64,000 nt of DNA, taken from assembly GCA_014084085.1 (NCBI GenBank), contig NPFB01000119.1, forward strand, positions 115,220 to 179,219, given 5' to 3'. The stretch comes from Hondaea fermentalgiana (Eukaryota > Sar > Bigyra > Thraustochytrida > Thraustochytriidae). Positions 52,901 through 64,000 of the stretch are shown in pieces. Each line of letters begins with the position of its first letter. The stretch's first letter is position 1. The notes beneath the pieces are model-generated. The model worked only from the letters and a program-made list of their open reading frames with translations. It was not told where the DNA came from and did no database searches. Position numbers and translations under genes: made by a program.

Positions 52901-55900
52901 TCAGTCATCGCGAGGGACGCGCGGAGAACGCAAGAGATTTATACTTTGGCGGATGCTTTCAATGTCGGCAAGCATCCTGTTCTGATTCTCGTGGAGATTT
53001 CGAAAATCATGCAGTAAAATCTCGAGAGAAAATTTGCTTGAGTCCTCGAGCTTGCGAAGACGCTCTGTCATGGCGTGAATCTCTGCAACGTCAGTCTTTG
53101 CGTCCTGCCACTGAGCGATATTAATGCGGCGGCGGCGCCCTTCGGCAGCGGCAATGTCCGCTGCTGATGGCTTATTGAGCGCCTTTGCGTTCGAGCGCAA
53201 GATGCTCTGCATTTCGTGGCGGAGCTTGACATTGGCATAGTATACGTTGCCCGAACCAACAAGAGACATGATGTCGAGGATCATTTTTTCGGGCACAGCA
53301 ACTCGCTTGCCGTTGGGCTTGGTGCCGATGACGGCAGCGATTTCGCTATAGGACACAAACACCTTATTGACATTTTCAGGGCGAACTGCAAACACTTGCA
53401 AGCGGTAGAGCGCGTTGTTTTCCCCGATGAAGCGACTTGGCAGCTGGGCAAGGTCCGGAGGCGTCGCCAAGGATCTTTCAGAGAGGCTGCAGAATTGCCG
53501 CGCTCGCCGGAAGCCACGTACGACGGAACGTCCAGCGTTCTGCACGCTGACACGTAGGCCGGTAGCCCACGCGTGAAGACGGCGGACGACGGGCGAAGGC
53601 CCAACACCAGCTTGCTCGTCAGGAAACCTAGCGTAAGAATCAAGGATCTTGTCGAGTCGTGTCGCAAATTCTTGGCCATTGTCGTCGTCTTGGTCTCGGC
53701 CCTCAACGTCTTGGTCGCCACCATACGTATTGTTGCCACGCTGTTGCGCAAGGGCCGGAGGGAATGATGCATAAGATGGTGGCCTTAAAGCATTCGCAGC
53801 GTTTTCCCGCAGGCGTGCGAGCACAGCCTCGGCTTTGGACGCTCGCGCGTCAGCAATGGCCTGTTCAGAGCGCTGACGATGGTGAGCGTCGGTGAAGACA
53901 ATGGAGAAATAGAATGCGGATATTGCAAGAGCCGCAAAGGGAATGACGACAAAAAACTCAAAGAGCCACAAATACACAAAGAAGCGGACGGTGGTGTCGG
54001 TGGCAGCCTCGCTGGGGGTCCCGGTAAGGTGCTGGCCCTGCATCAACGCGGTCCACGCAGAACTGCCCGAATCAATGTGCATTGTCAGTATCGCCAGGAT
54101 CGCATTGTAAAAGCTATTGAACTGCTCGTAGCGATGATGCAGCACAATAAGGTTCACCATCGCAAAGACGACCCAGAGCATCATGAGGATGATGAGCGCT
54201 GGGGTGTAGTAGAAAAAGCCGCTTACGATGGCTGTCCAGGTTTGGCTGAGAGCGGGGACGAGCGAAATGTACTTCATGATACGAAGCATGATGCAAAGGA
54301 GCAAGAGGGCCATTATTTGCTTGATGCGATTGAAATTGATTCCAAAACTCTCGCTCTCGCATTCGGAAGGCCCTGCCTCACTGCTGCTAAAGTCGAAGTC
54401 GTTGCTTTGAATACCTGTTTGAAGGAGAACGAGGAAGAAACAGTAGAGTGCAAGGAGCACAAAGTCGACCGCATCCCACCATGATCGATATTTGCGATAG
54501 TGCGCAATACGCGTGGACCGTGAGTGGATGGCGCAGCAGGCGCGCGCAAGGGGGAACAGCGTGCCGAATCCAATGTAAGCAATGGCGAGGATGAGAACCA
54601 CCGCGACAAATGTCGCCACGGCGTTGAGGTCCCCATTTTGTGTGGCAATATCTCCAAGTTGCGCTAGTGCGAGGACTTGTTGAGATGACTTGGCCATGCC
54701 ACTGAGACTGATTTGAAATGATAATCGTGCAACGAACATGGCCTTTGCCGGCTCGTTGACTGTGACTACGGCGGTGGATAATGTCCTGGTGTTGCCATCC
54801 ACCCATGCAAACTCGTACGCGTTGCTTTCCGCGGTGGACTCATTGAGAAAATTAACCTGCATGGTGTATTGAAGGTCTTGAATGCGCTCAACGAATGAGG
54901 CATTCGAGAGGCTGGTATTGAGTGTATTCATGTGCCAGTCACGAGTGCCAATGAAGCACCCTGACTGAGAGCCGTAGGGAATGGCGAGACAGCGATCAAA
55001 GGAAGCCAAGGCCGAGGTGCTTGCGATGCTTTCCGTCCACAAGCGATTCAACAAATTATCGTCGGGGCCGTCATCGCCATCATTGAAGCCTGCAAAGCAG
55101 AGCGTGTCTGACGAAGGGTGCAACTCGACGCTGGACACGAACCAGTCAATGTCGGTGGCATCCTCTGCATCAAATTCGACGAGCAGACCAGAATCTGCGG
55201 GGCTCACCATGCTTCGTTTCTGCGCTTGGTTTGACACATCATGGCATACGCCAAGCGCTGATCCTGGTTGACAGAGGCGCAGCGAGAGAATGTCAGCGTG
55301 GTAAGCAAAGTATTCTTGGAGCGAGTCCACATCGTAGGGGCGAATTTGTTGTTTGTACTCTGTTGACAGCTCGTCAACCGTCTTGACTTCTGCGGCAGGG
55401 CAGCTCGTGTCCTGAAGAAAGCGCTCATGCAAAGGACTTGTGCGATTTACCGAGATGTCAGCGTCGGTATTGACGATTTGCGTGGCAGCAATCTGATCGA
55501 ACAAGATGTATGAGTGGGAGAAAAAGGCGGTGGAGGACAAGCTCAGGTGGATTTGCGCTCCCGTGTAGAGGAGCGCAGAGTCGGCCCTGCCAAATGCCCA
55601 GAATGCAAAAATGAGCAGCACGATGATCCAGACAATGTAAAACAGGATGCCTCGCTGAAGACGGGCCCGCTGTACTTTGACATCGAAGTTTTCGAGCAGG
55701 AGATCAAGAGGGACGCAGCAGTTCTGCCGTTTCCATACATGACGCGGCGGTAGACTGGTGCCCTTGTTTGTCGTGCGCCAAGTGTATTGGTCCGCGTCCG
55801 TGTTTGAGAAGCCAGCCTCGTTGCCAAGGGCTGTAGCTCTGTCCTCCGCGCTTGCTGTGCTTGCGCTCGACGCGGCCTCCAAGTCCACCATCTGGAGCAT
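52901..55900 (-). CDS. Polycystin-2-like (PKD2/TRPP family) cation channel
   Basis: A 999-residue predicted tetrameric cation channel subunit. The ATG at 55898-55900 (MLQMVDLEAASS) gives a cytosolic N-terminus. S1 is at about 84-106 (ILFYIVWIIVLLIFAF). A large extracellular domain (about 107-420) follows, as in the polycystin TOP domain, with paired Cys (LCQPGSALGVC) and N-glycosylation sites. S2 is near 425-450 (FVAVVLILAIAYIGFG), S3 near 475-497 (DFVLLALYCFFLVLLQ), S4 near 528-550 (LLLLCIMLRIMKYISLVPAL), S5 near 565-590 (YYTPALIILMMLWVVFAMV), a pore helix near 597-612 (FNSFYNAILAILTMHIDSG), and S6 near 640-668. The C-terminus has a helical, probably coiled-coil segment (about 930-990). The pore sequence lacks the LGD of PKD2. 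Family membership rests on topology and on the S4-S6 pattern. A flagellar location is possible but not shown. Confidence 0.8.
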   Translation of the reverse strand: MLQMVDLEAASSASTASAEDRATALGNEAGFSNTDADQYTWRTTNKGTSLPPRHVWKRQNCCVPLDLLLENFDVKVQRARLQRGILFYIVWIIVLLIFAFWAFGRADSALLYTGAQIHLSLSSTAFFSHSYILFDQIAATQIVNTDADISVNRTSPLHERFLQDTSCPAAEVKTVDELSTEYKQQIRPYDVDSLQEYFAYHADILSLRLCQPGSALGVCHDVSNQAQKRSMVSPADSGLLVEFDAEDATDIDWFVSSVELHPSSDTLCFAGFNDGDDGPDDNLLNRLWTESIASTSALASFDRCLAIPYGSQSGCFIGTRDWHMNTLNTSLSNASFVERIQDLQYTMQVNFLNESTAESNAYEFAWVDGNTRTLSTAVVTVNEPAKAMFVARLSFQISLSGMAKSSQQVLALAQLGDIATQNGDLNAVATFVAVVLILAIAYIGFGTLFPLARACCAIHSRSTRIAHYRKYRSWWDAVDFVLLALYCFFLVLLQTGIQSNDFDFSSSEAGPSECESESFGINFNRIKQIMALLLLCIMLRIMKYISLVPALSQTWTAIVSGFFYYTPALIILMMLWVVFAMVNLIVLHHRYEQFNSFYNAILAILTMHIDSGSSAWTALMQGQHLTGTPSEAATDTTVRFFVYLWLFEFFVVIPFAALAISAFYFSIVFTDAHHRQRSEQAIADARASKAEAVLARLRENAANALRPPSYASFPPALAQQRGNNTYGGDQDVEGRDQDDDNGQEFATRLDKILDSYARFPDEQAGVGPSPVVRRLHAWATGLRVSVQNAGRSVVRGFRRARQFCSLSERSLATPPDLAQLPSRFIGENNALYRLQVFAVRPENVNKVFVSYSEIAAVIGTKPNGKRVAVPEKMILDIMSLVGSGNVYYANVKLRHEMQSILRSNAKALNKPSAADIAAAEGRRRRINIAQWQDAKTDVAEIHAMTERLRKLEDSSKFSLEILLHDFRNLHENQNRMLADIESIRQSINLLRSPRVPRDD

Positions 55901-57801
55901 CTCTTCGTGGGATCTTATCTTCTTCTCGAGAGGATCTCTGACGGGGCGGGAGCGCCGAGACTGGCCGTTCCACGCGATGCGCTGTGGCGCGCACGGGAAT
56001 CCGTTGTTGTGTGGCGCGCCGCGCGCCCCCCCCCCGCGGCGCGCGAGCCCGAGCGTCGAGTAAGCTCTTCAAGTAGTAGAACCTGGAATCCCTTATTTGT
56101 CGATGAAAGAATCGAAAACTTGTCGTGGTAGTAGGGCCTAGAAGGCCTAGTTGGGCCCAGGACACATGTTCATGAGCCTGGCTGCTGCTCACATTTTCGA
56201 CTAGTATCTGTATAAACGGTTGCTTGCTTTGAATAAAAAGAGCACGATGCCGGCAAAGAAAATTTGGAGAGAATTTTTAGCGAAGAACAACGGCGAACAT
56301 CAGTAAAAATGCAACCGACCTGGACCTTTCTTATCCAGCTAGCCCCTTCAATTCAAAATCGAACGACGTGAGCTTACGTTTGATGCGCTTGACTTTTGAT
56401 TCTCGATCCGACCGATTTCTTTTCATTTATTCAGCCGACCCGCACGCCCGCCCGCCAGCCAGCCCAAAATCTCCACGTCGATAAGCAAACATCATTTGCG
56501 AAACAAGAAGATCCTGCTGCGCGCTCCCACATGTCCATTTGTTCGCTTCCTCTGTGTGACCTTGCGCGTGCGCACGCGTCTGTGCGCTTTGTTGCGTGTC
56601 ACTCTTTTTGGTGCGTCTCTTGCCATTCGCATTTGACGCGCGTCGATCTGTTCAAGCCCTACCTAGCCTAGTAGGCCTACTTCATTTTTGGATACTAAAA
56701 GCAAAGGCCTTGGCCTAGCACGACGCCGGGCCATGCGCCGAGAAGATCTCCGTGGCCATGTGCGTGATGCGCGTCACGCACGTCTCTGTGCAGAGCTGCG
56801 CGCAAGCACGTTTCACGCTCTCCACGCGTACATTTACGCGCGGTGCCCACCTACGATGTTTACTGATCACAGGGTTTTCGCAGTTTGCGACAACGGAGCT
56901 TGCGTCGATCGCAGGTTTTCTTTTCGCCAGCTCCATCGATCACAGGCTGCGTCCGCCATTCCGAGCATCGCGACGCCTTTGCCGCGCGCGCGGCCAAATC
57001 TTGACGACGACATCGACGGCAAGAAGGAAGGAAAGAAACCTAATCCTAATCATCATGCTCACCTTTCTCCTTCAACTTGGCTGAGCACGGCATGTACGCG
57101 CGCTCGGGGCGCAGCAAGAAGTACGGCCCGGGCCACCTTGCAGTCGCGGGCGTCCACGCTGGCAGCTCTTCGTGCTACGAGTCGTGCTCGTGCCCGTGCT
57201 CGTGCCAGTCGCAGTCGCTGTCGCGCGCGCGGGCCGACGGCCTTTCTTTACGGCCGGGGAGGCACCGATAACAGGGGCTTCCAGGCGCCCCGCCACTGAG
57301 CACCGGCGCGGCACTTCGCTTCTGCTCGCGCTCTTGTTGTGGCTATCGCGGCCGGCAGCGGCAGCGGCGCTTGCACTGCTCGCGCTGCATTCTGCACTTG
57401 CACGCTCGTGTCGCGCGCAGCGGAGAGAGAGAATCACGCAGCCGCGCGCGCGGGCGGCACGGCAGCTGCTGCTGCTGCTGCAGCGGCGCGAAAGACCGTC
57501 ATTAGCGGCGCCTCGCGCGATCCGACCAGCGCGTCGCGCAGAGCGACGCGGCTGCGGCTGGCCGCTGATGATGGTGGCGAGGATGGATGGATAAACGATG
57601 GTGGCGAGGGTGGGTTGCATCGCGGTGATGATGGCCACCGCGATCGCGACGATGACCGCGATGCATCGAACGTTGTGATAGGATGCTTTTTTTGTTGTTG
57701 TTGAATGCCGCGAGGTGACGAGCGTGTCAGAAAAGGAAAAAGTTAAAGAAAGTGACTCACATCACAGTCCGAACAAAGAGAACGTGCCAGACGCTCCGAA
57801 G

Positions 57802-57870
57802 GTTCCTAGACTTTTGTGGGGCTTGCCAAGCCGTGGCTCCCGGCTTGTTCCTAGACTTTTGTGGGGCTTG
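57802..57870 (+). repeat. 24-bp direct repeat, two perfect copies 45 bp apart
   Basis: A 24-base sequence beginning gttcctagac and ending ggggcttg occurs at 57802-57825 and again at 57847-57870. The 21 bases between are unrelated. Not low-complexity, so chance is unlikely. Confidence 0.95.
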
Positions 57871-60800
57871 GCCTCAAGGTTTCGTCTTCGCACGCGCGTC
57901 ATGATGCGCCAGAGAAACAGCCACGGGCCTGGCCGGTCGGCAGGCTGCCGCGCAGGGATCCCCGGTCGTGCATGCACCGTGCGTGCGCTTGGCCCTGGCG
58001 TCTCGCGGTCTCAACCGGGAGTGGTGGGTGCGCTGGCTAACGGCCGCTGTCCGCACAGGCCCAATCGCTCGCATTCTTTGCTTGCAGGACCTCCTCCTCC
58101 AAAGTCCAGGCCTGGATTTCCATTCACATCCGGCCGCAAGCGATGGACCGATCGATCCTGGCCGGCCCTGGACAGCCCGTCCGCGCCCGCCGAGCCTGGG
58201 TTCAAAAGCGGCCAACCTGGCTGGCTGATTGATCAGCCGCAGCCGCTCGCCATCGCTGGCCGCTGGCACCGTCGCCCGGACTCGCCAGAAGGGGGAGGTA
58301 TGAGCAACAACTTGAACTCGAAGATCGATCAAGAGATTGGCGATCTTCTTTTATTTTGTTGTTGTTATTATTGTTATTATTTTCATCTCGCCTCGGTCTT
58401 TCAGCCGTGCGGCCAAAGTAACTTGCCGAAGCCACGGCCGCTCGAGTCACCTACGAGTTTTTACCCTTTCCCCCGGCCGCTCCCCCCGCGTCCTCGCGAG
58501 CATCCTGGCCAATGGGTTCACCTGTTTCATATCCATCGTTGCAAAATGATATGCAATTATGCAGGCGAGCGACAGCCAGCAGCAGCAGCAGCGGCTGGAG
58601 GCAAGGAAGATACTTTTCAAACCTCATTCTTTTACTTTTCGATTCTTTCAACTTCTGTTTCTCTTTTCTTTTCTTTTTCTTTCTTTAGGACTGTCCTATA
58701 CAGCAAATAGTGTAAATTCTTTTATTGTTTCAAGTTTACTTTTTCTTGTCTGTTGAAAGAAATATCTGGGTGGAGAACTTCTTTTTACAAGCTCATGCTG
58801 CGGTCCGTGCCGCTGCACGCAGGCTGCAACTGCTCGATGGCCGCGACAGTTGCCCGAAGCGATGTCTGCAAATGTGCGCACGGCGGTCCGATCGGCCACG
58901 CTGTAGCCTCTGCCCCACTCTCCCCCCGCGCGCCGACGCGTCGCGCAACGTGGCGTTCGTCTTACGGGCTCTCCCCGGCCTTCCCCTCATCATCAAGATC
59001 AGCAGCTAACTTGCTCGCCCAACGAGTATATATCGGGGCCGCGCCGCCTGCTCCGCTGCCTCCCTGCGACCTTCCTCCTTCACCCTCCGCCCGCACCGTT
59101 TCGTCCAGCGCGCCCGGCGGGCCTGCGCGGGGCGCAAGGCGCCAGGCGGGCCGTGCGGCCGCGAGAGCCGGAACCGGAGCTCGCGGGGCGCGCGGCGGCG
59201 GCGGCCGTGCGAGGTGCGAGTCCGGATTGAAAGACCGCCTGCGGCCCGCAGAAGTGTGCATGGCCAACAGCTGCGGGAGACACCTCCGGCGTAGCCTAGC
59301 CTTGCTGAGCGAATGGCGACTGCCGGAGGCCGTTGCCCTCGTCGATCGGACAGCCAGCCCGTCGCCGTTGCGCTGCCATGTCCGTTCGGGCGCTTCGCCT
59401 TTGGCTACGCACGCCGAGCGCGCGACCTTCGAGGCACGCGTAAACGTCATGCTTCTTCTGACGTGGACCCTCCTGGCAGGCGGAAAGTCTCCGCGCGGCA
59501 GCGGCGGCTCCGTGAATGATTGATGCTAGTTGCCTCTGCAGGCAGCCCTGGTAGGCCACGCGGTGCACCGTTGCGCCAGACTCGCCGGCCAATGAAAGAG
59601 AAAAGCCGGCTTGCCTGGCCCTGGGTCCGCTCGTCAGTCAGCCGCGATTTTTGACGTGCATTGCGCGCGGCGGCAGGCATGCAACAGGTGAAGGAGGCCA
59701 GGAACGATGAACGCCGCCACAGCGCTTTGTTCCGCCGTCTCCGGCTCCTCGGCCGTACTGCTAGATCGGGAAGCAAGCAAGGCAAGTAAGCGACCGTTGG
59801 TGGGGGTCGCTCGCCATGCCATCCATCAGTGCCTCTGCTGCTGAAAGAAAACCGCGGAGTACGGCCGTCGGGCTGCACCAACTGCAGCACCAAGAGAATG
59901 CTGGTGCTCTTTCTGCCTGCCGTGCCGAGAGAAACTTTATGATGATTGTCCTCATCTTGTCTTGTCTTGTCCTGTTCAACTTGTACAAAGGTGAGACGCT
60001 GGGACAGGCATCACCGCAGTTGTTGCAAATACTCGTGCAGCGTCGGGGCTACGCACGCGCTGCGCGTCGAGGGAGCGAACTGCTCGGAAGAGCAATCGCG
60101 CGTGCAGCGCACGCTGACGCTGGAGCGGTTGTGCATGGCAAGTAAGGAGGCGCAGGACCGAGCGCAAAGTCTCGCATGGAGCGGACCCACTTCCGAGGGT
60201 TCGCTGTTTCTTGTGGGGGAGGCGGGCTGCAGATTGATCGACGGCTCGATTGTTCGAGTCTGCCAGCACAGCTCGCGCCGCGGAAGGTGATAGAGACGAA
60301 TAGAATAACGCGCTTGCACAACTGGGACGGGGCCACTTTAGGTTTTTTGCAACCGATCTGCGCAGTCTCGTTTGCAGTGGGGGGTCCTTTTTTCTGATTC
60401 GAAGCGGCGGTCCCAAAACGCCAGCTTTGTCGATGGATGGCGTCTTTCTTTCCATCTTTCTTTTCGCCTGCTGCGGCAGACCGCGGGCAGCTGACTCGCC
60501 CGCCGTTGAAGATTGATGAACTCGTTGTATATCCTCGGCGATCGCGCAGCCTACAGCATCAGACAGGGCAGGGCAAGGCAGGACGGGGCAGGACAACTTG
60601 TAGGCAGGGCAAGCTGAGGCGCCTCCCACGGTAGACTATTTAGTGGCACGCAATCCATGCGTCCGTTTCCTAAACTTCGGGCAACTGACTTTTTTCTTTT
60701 TCGAGAATTTTGATAAGACAGCCACTGCCACCTGTCTACCAAGGATTGTTGCTACAAACTTTTGAGGGGACTTGCCTTTTGTTTCAAAACTTGGCTCATT

Positions 60801-61449
60801 GCTGTTGCACCCATCTTGAGCTTGAGGAATTAGCACTCTATGCTTCCATGCCACAACGGACTAACTTTCACCCAGCGCTGGCTGGTTGGACGGCTATCGA
60901 TGAAGCAAGCTTGGCATGCCTGTAGCGCTATCTCCGCTTCCGTTCCTGGCTTCTCCTCTTTCACTGTCCGCTCTAGAGAATCCGTGTGTCCCATACCCTC
61001 CGTGCCGGTCAGGTGCCCTTGGCGGCAGAAGGCAACAAATTGAGGTAAATGGAATGGGAAGGCGTTCCTGCTCCCACGTCGATCAGTCACACTGTCAGAG
61101 AATCAGTCACTCGGTCAGTTTCTGACTCAACTATCGGTGCAGCCAACACAAGCAAGCAGCCTGGACGCTGGGCGTCTCGCTTCAATTGGCCGCGGTGCGG
61201 TGCTTCCTTGAAATTGCTCGCGAAAAGAATCAATCTTGCCCAACGATTGGCTCGATTGTTATCCAGGCGCGCGAGGTTCGCCACGATAGCGAAAGCGAGC
61301 GCGCTCCTTCTCCTCTCAGCTCCCCTACCAATGCAGCTCGCACTGCCGCTACTTATACCGCATGACGCGACACGAGCGCCGTTCTTGCCGCGGCGTCAGC
61401 CTCAGGAGCATCGCGAAAGACTCGCCGCTTAGTTTCTTACTGTTAGGCA

Positions 61450-61506
61450 ACGAGAAAAAGAAGAAGAAAAAAAAGAAAGAAAAAAGAAAAGGAAAGAAAG
61501 AAATAA
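61450..61506 (+). repeat. A/G-rich polypurine tract
   Basis: About 57 bases of gaaaaag, aagaag and gaaag repeats on the plus strand, in the gene-free region. Confidence 0.9.
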
Positions 61507-61866
61507 GATCTTTCATTCATCGCTGCAGCTGATAGTCGCGCTCGAACGCCGTGAGACTCGGATATCTTGGTCGAAAATAGAGCTCTGAGCCTTGCTGGGT
61601 TTCAAAGCGCAGGCGCACGCTCGGGGTGGGCCCATTCGATTGTTTTCCGTAGCAAAAGTCTGGCATCAATCGGCAGGAAGGGGCGCACGGGCATAAGGAG
61701 CGCTACCACTTGGGCCCGGGAAAGTAGGCGAGGGGAGCCGGGAAACCGGCCACGCGGGGCGCAGCCAGCCGCCACAGCCACCACTGCCACCCGTGAAATC
61801 CGTTCATTCATCCGTCATCCACCCGATCCGGGACGCAAGCAACAGCAGCCAGACCGCCGGTCGGCC

Positions 61867-61900
61867 GATCAATCGATCGATCAATCGATCGTTCGATCGG
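61867..61900. repeat. (ATCG/ATCA)n self-complementary repeat
   Basis: Runs of atcgatcg and atcaatcg units, which are largely palindromic and could form a hairpin. No gene context. Confidence 0.85.
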
Positions 61901-63630
61901 GCGGCCTGTCGGTCGCCTCCGCTCCAGCCTCGGAACATCAATTTCTACAAGTAGCAGCAGCTGCAGGTATCTTGAAACCCAGCTAGCGATCCGGCCAACC
62001 AGGTGCCCCGAAGCAAGCCTGGCCCTGATGCGCCTGGCCCCGTCCCTCCCTTCCTGCCCTCGAGAGCGGGCAGTCTGCAGCAGCTGCCGCAGCCACGCAC
62101 GCAGCCACTCGCTTCGCGCATCGCGCGCGTGGCGGCGCCACTGGGACGCGCGTCCCAGTCGGGGCGGCCGTTAGAAAGCTGGGGGACCGGGCCCAAGGGT
62201 GACGTTATATGAAAAAGTACCCACAATTGGTGATCTAACTGCCCGAGTCTTTCAAGTCGGCAGATTTTCCCACAGCGTGCGAAATATGAATGTAGGGTTT
62301 CGAGTTTCGGGTGAATGGAAGGTTAACGCTTGTACACACTGGCGGAGATTGTGTCTACCTCCACTGCGCTACATGGCTGTAGAAAACGCAGTGGAGTAGG
62401 TCTTGTAAAGACGCAGTGGATTGAGTGGCGTATGTGGGGCTTGCGGGGCAAAGAAATTGGATCGAAAGGTTGGCGGGTAGTCAGTGCTCCAGATGAGCTC
62501 GAGGCGAGGAAAAGAGGGGGGGCTTGGCTTAGTGGGCCGCGAAGAAAAGTGCATGGCATGTGGGAGAGGAGCTCGACAACTGCTCCCTTCGAGTGGTTGA
62601 TCGACCCGATCGAGTTTCGATCTCGCGGCCTCGGCCATGCACAGGGTACTCTATGGCGTCGTTTGGCTGCGAGACACAATAGCTTTGCAAGGCCTCGGCA
62701 ATTCTTTCGCACAAGGTCTAACGCGTCGCGTCGCATCGCATCGCGTCGCAGGCACCCCCGCGACGAATTGTGTGTGGCGTGCTTCATTCAGCCTCCGAGC
62801 GAGGAGGCTCGCGGCCAGGACATCCACCAGGCCAGCAGTGTGGCCTTCCTTCCTTTCACAGTCTTGAAGCAAGAGCCTGCGAAAAGGATAAACCGTCAAG
62901 GCCTCCCTGGTAGCAGCGATGACGCTGGTTCTAGACTGTCAGCGACGGCTTTGCTGGCTGGAGAGCACAAAGTCGCCCTTCCGGAACGCTGCGTCGCGTC
63001 AGTGGCGCCGCCTGGGGCCGACCCTGGCTGGTGCGGAGCCTGGAAGCTGCTACTGACGGCGATTATTAACAAAAAAATAAGCGCAGTGGCCACTGCTGCT
63101 GCTGCTAGTTATCCTCGAACCTCATCCAGATTCTGAGCCCTTGAAATCGTCCCGGTGTCCCGGAGCTGGCTATTTGTTTCATGGATGAGGGTGGAAACGA
63201 GATGCAATCGTGTCTTGCGCGTCTGTCTGTAAAAGTTTGCAGTGCGCGCGATGGAAAACAATGTAAGTTGGTTGGTAGCCCGGCACGGGGGCAGAAAGTG
63301 AAAAGGAGACGCAGTGCAAGCAAGTAAAAGCAAGCAAGCAAGCAAATCAATCGCCGCCAATGAGATGGATCCAAGACGAACGATTTCTCGTCGGTAGCCT
63401 CGAGCGAGAGTCAGTCAGACAGTCAGCCGCCGACGCGGGAGGGAGACGCTCCAAGAACAAGTGACGGCCGCAGAGAAAAGGGGTTTGGGAAAGAGGAAAT
63501 AGAGGGGGGGGGAGATGCACTCTGCACGCGTCAGTTGGCCTCCTATTCCTCCTCTTCTTCTTGCTGCGCAGCCCGAACGGGACCGGGAAATGATGGGACT
63601 GGTCTCGCGTGTCCATAATAAAGCATAGGT

Positions 63631-63674
63631 CAGGACAAGACAAGACAAGACAAGACAAGACAGGACAGGACAAG
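63631..63674. repeat. (GACAA)n microsatellite
   Basis: About seven acaag/gacaa pentanucleotide units with gacag variants at the 3' side. Confidence 0.93.
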
Positions 63675-63941
63675 AAGGACAGGGCTGCTTTCTTTCGCGC
63701 CCTCACTCTCGTTCGGTCCTTCCGGCCTCGCTTGCATTGCGCTGCGATGCTTGGGCATCGGTCGATCTACCTGCCGATGCCCACATCGCTTGTGTTCCCC
63801 AGCTGTCCTGCTTCGTCTGGCATCGCGGTTGCTTTGCTTTCTGGAAACTCGGTCATTGGCAGCAGCAACTAAGCGGCAAGAGGCGGCCGAAAGGAGGGAC
63901 TCGGAGGCGGTTGAAATGATCCAATGGAATTGACGCCGCCT

Positions 63942-64000
63942 GCCTTCGCCTTCGCCTTCGCCTTCGCCTTCGCCTTCGCCTTCGCCTTCGCCTTCGCCTT
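63942..64000. repeat. (CCTTCG)n hexanucleotide repeat, running off the window
   Basis: Nearly ten perfect ccttcg units to the last base of the window, so full length is unknown. Confidence 0.97.

Larger units (their letters stand above)
55901..64000. other. 8.1-kb stretch without a supportable gene
   Basis: Every frame was read and none resembles a known family. Open frames up to about 330 codons exist, but they start at non-ATG codons or are rich in Ala, Arg, Ser and Pro, as GC-rich noncoding sequence gives. The first 300 bases should hold the polycystin-like promoter (TATA-like element near 56208, minus). Simple repeats and one 24-bp direct repeat are listed separately. A gagtatatatcgg element near 59022 looks like a core promoter without a gene. 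Spliced genes with short exons, or noncoding RNA genes, could be hidden. Confidence 0.5.

Noticed and set aside
57715..58710. 331-codon plus-strand frame in the gene-poor block
   Set aside because: Pro/Ser/Arg-rich, contains the translated 24-bp direct repeat, no domain signature.
62524..62640. tRNA gene candidate: tggcttagtggg resembles an A box and gtttcgatctc a B box
   Set aside because: No acceptor stem can be paired at the expected positions, the spacing is long, and the B box has three mismatches.
62330..63136. 268-codon plus-strand frame near the window end
   Set aside because: Starts at TTG, no recognisable motif, composition like random GC-rich sequence.

Overview
This looks like a nuclear contig from a GC-rich, gene-compact, intron-poor flagellated eukaryote. 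A thraustochytrid-like stramenopile (Labyrinthulomycetes) fits best. That taxon is an inference from gene content and style: very long uninterrupted reading frames, few introns, intraflagellar-transport and axonemal genes, a NAD-type methylene-THF dehydrogenase, abundant short simple repeats beside genes, and no spliced-leader, operon or bacterial signals. Two 100-N assembly gaps are present, at 5568-5667 and 40357-40456.

Layout: a seven-helix receptor with stacked Cache-like domains (receptor A, minus, 1236-4367); midasin/MDN1 (plus, 5' end lost in the first gap, to 22926); a small EF-hand protein (minus, 23144-23608); a Mtd1-type dehydrogenase (plus, 25606-26610); IFT140 (minus, 27064-31917); a paralogous receptor B (plus, 33735-36977); a secreted Cys-rich protein (plus, 38507-39754); PWP1 (plus, 5' end lost in the second gap, to 42193); a Golgi-type sulfotransferase (minus, 42631-43968); a serine carboxypeptidase (minus, 44246-45943); CFAP251/WDR66 (minus, 47105-50425, with one clear intron and an unresolved first exon); ribosomal protein uS11/RPS14 (plus, 51558-52013); and a polycystin-2-like channel (minus, 52901-55900). 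The last 8 kb (55901-64000) hold no gene I can support.

Three themes recur. MDN1, PWP1 and RPS14 concern ribosome assembly. IFT140, CFAP251, probably the EF-hand protein and possibly the polycystin channel concern the flagellum. The two receptors, the secreted protein, the sulfotransferase and the carboxypeptidase belong to the secretory pathway or cell surface. I see no operon-like linkage; genes sit in divergent and convergent pairs.

The most unusual content is the receptor pair. Each has a signal peptide, four tandem Cache-like sensor units joined by Cys-containing linkers, one EGF-like module, and a class C (GABA-B-like) seven-helix domain, with no Venus flytrap domain. The other main result is a 150-bp intron and an upstream exon of CFAP251 that simple open-frame reading misses.
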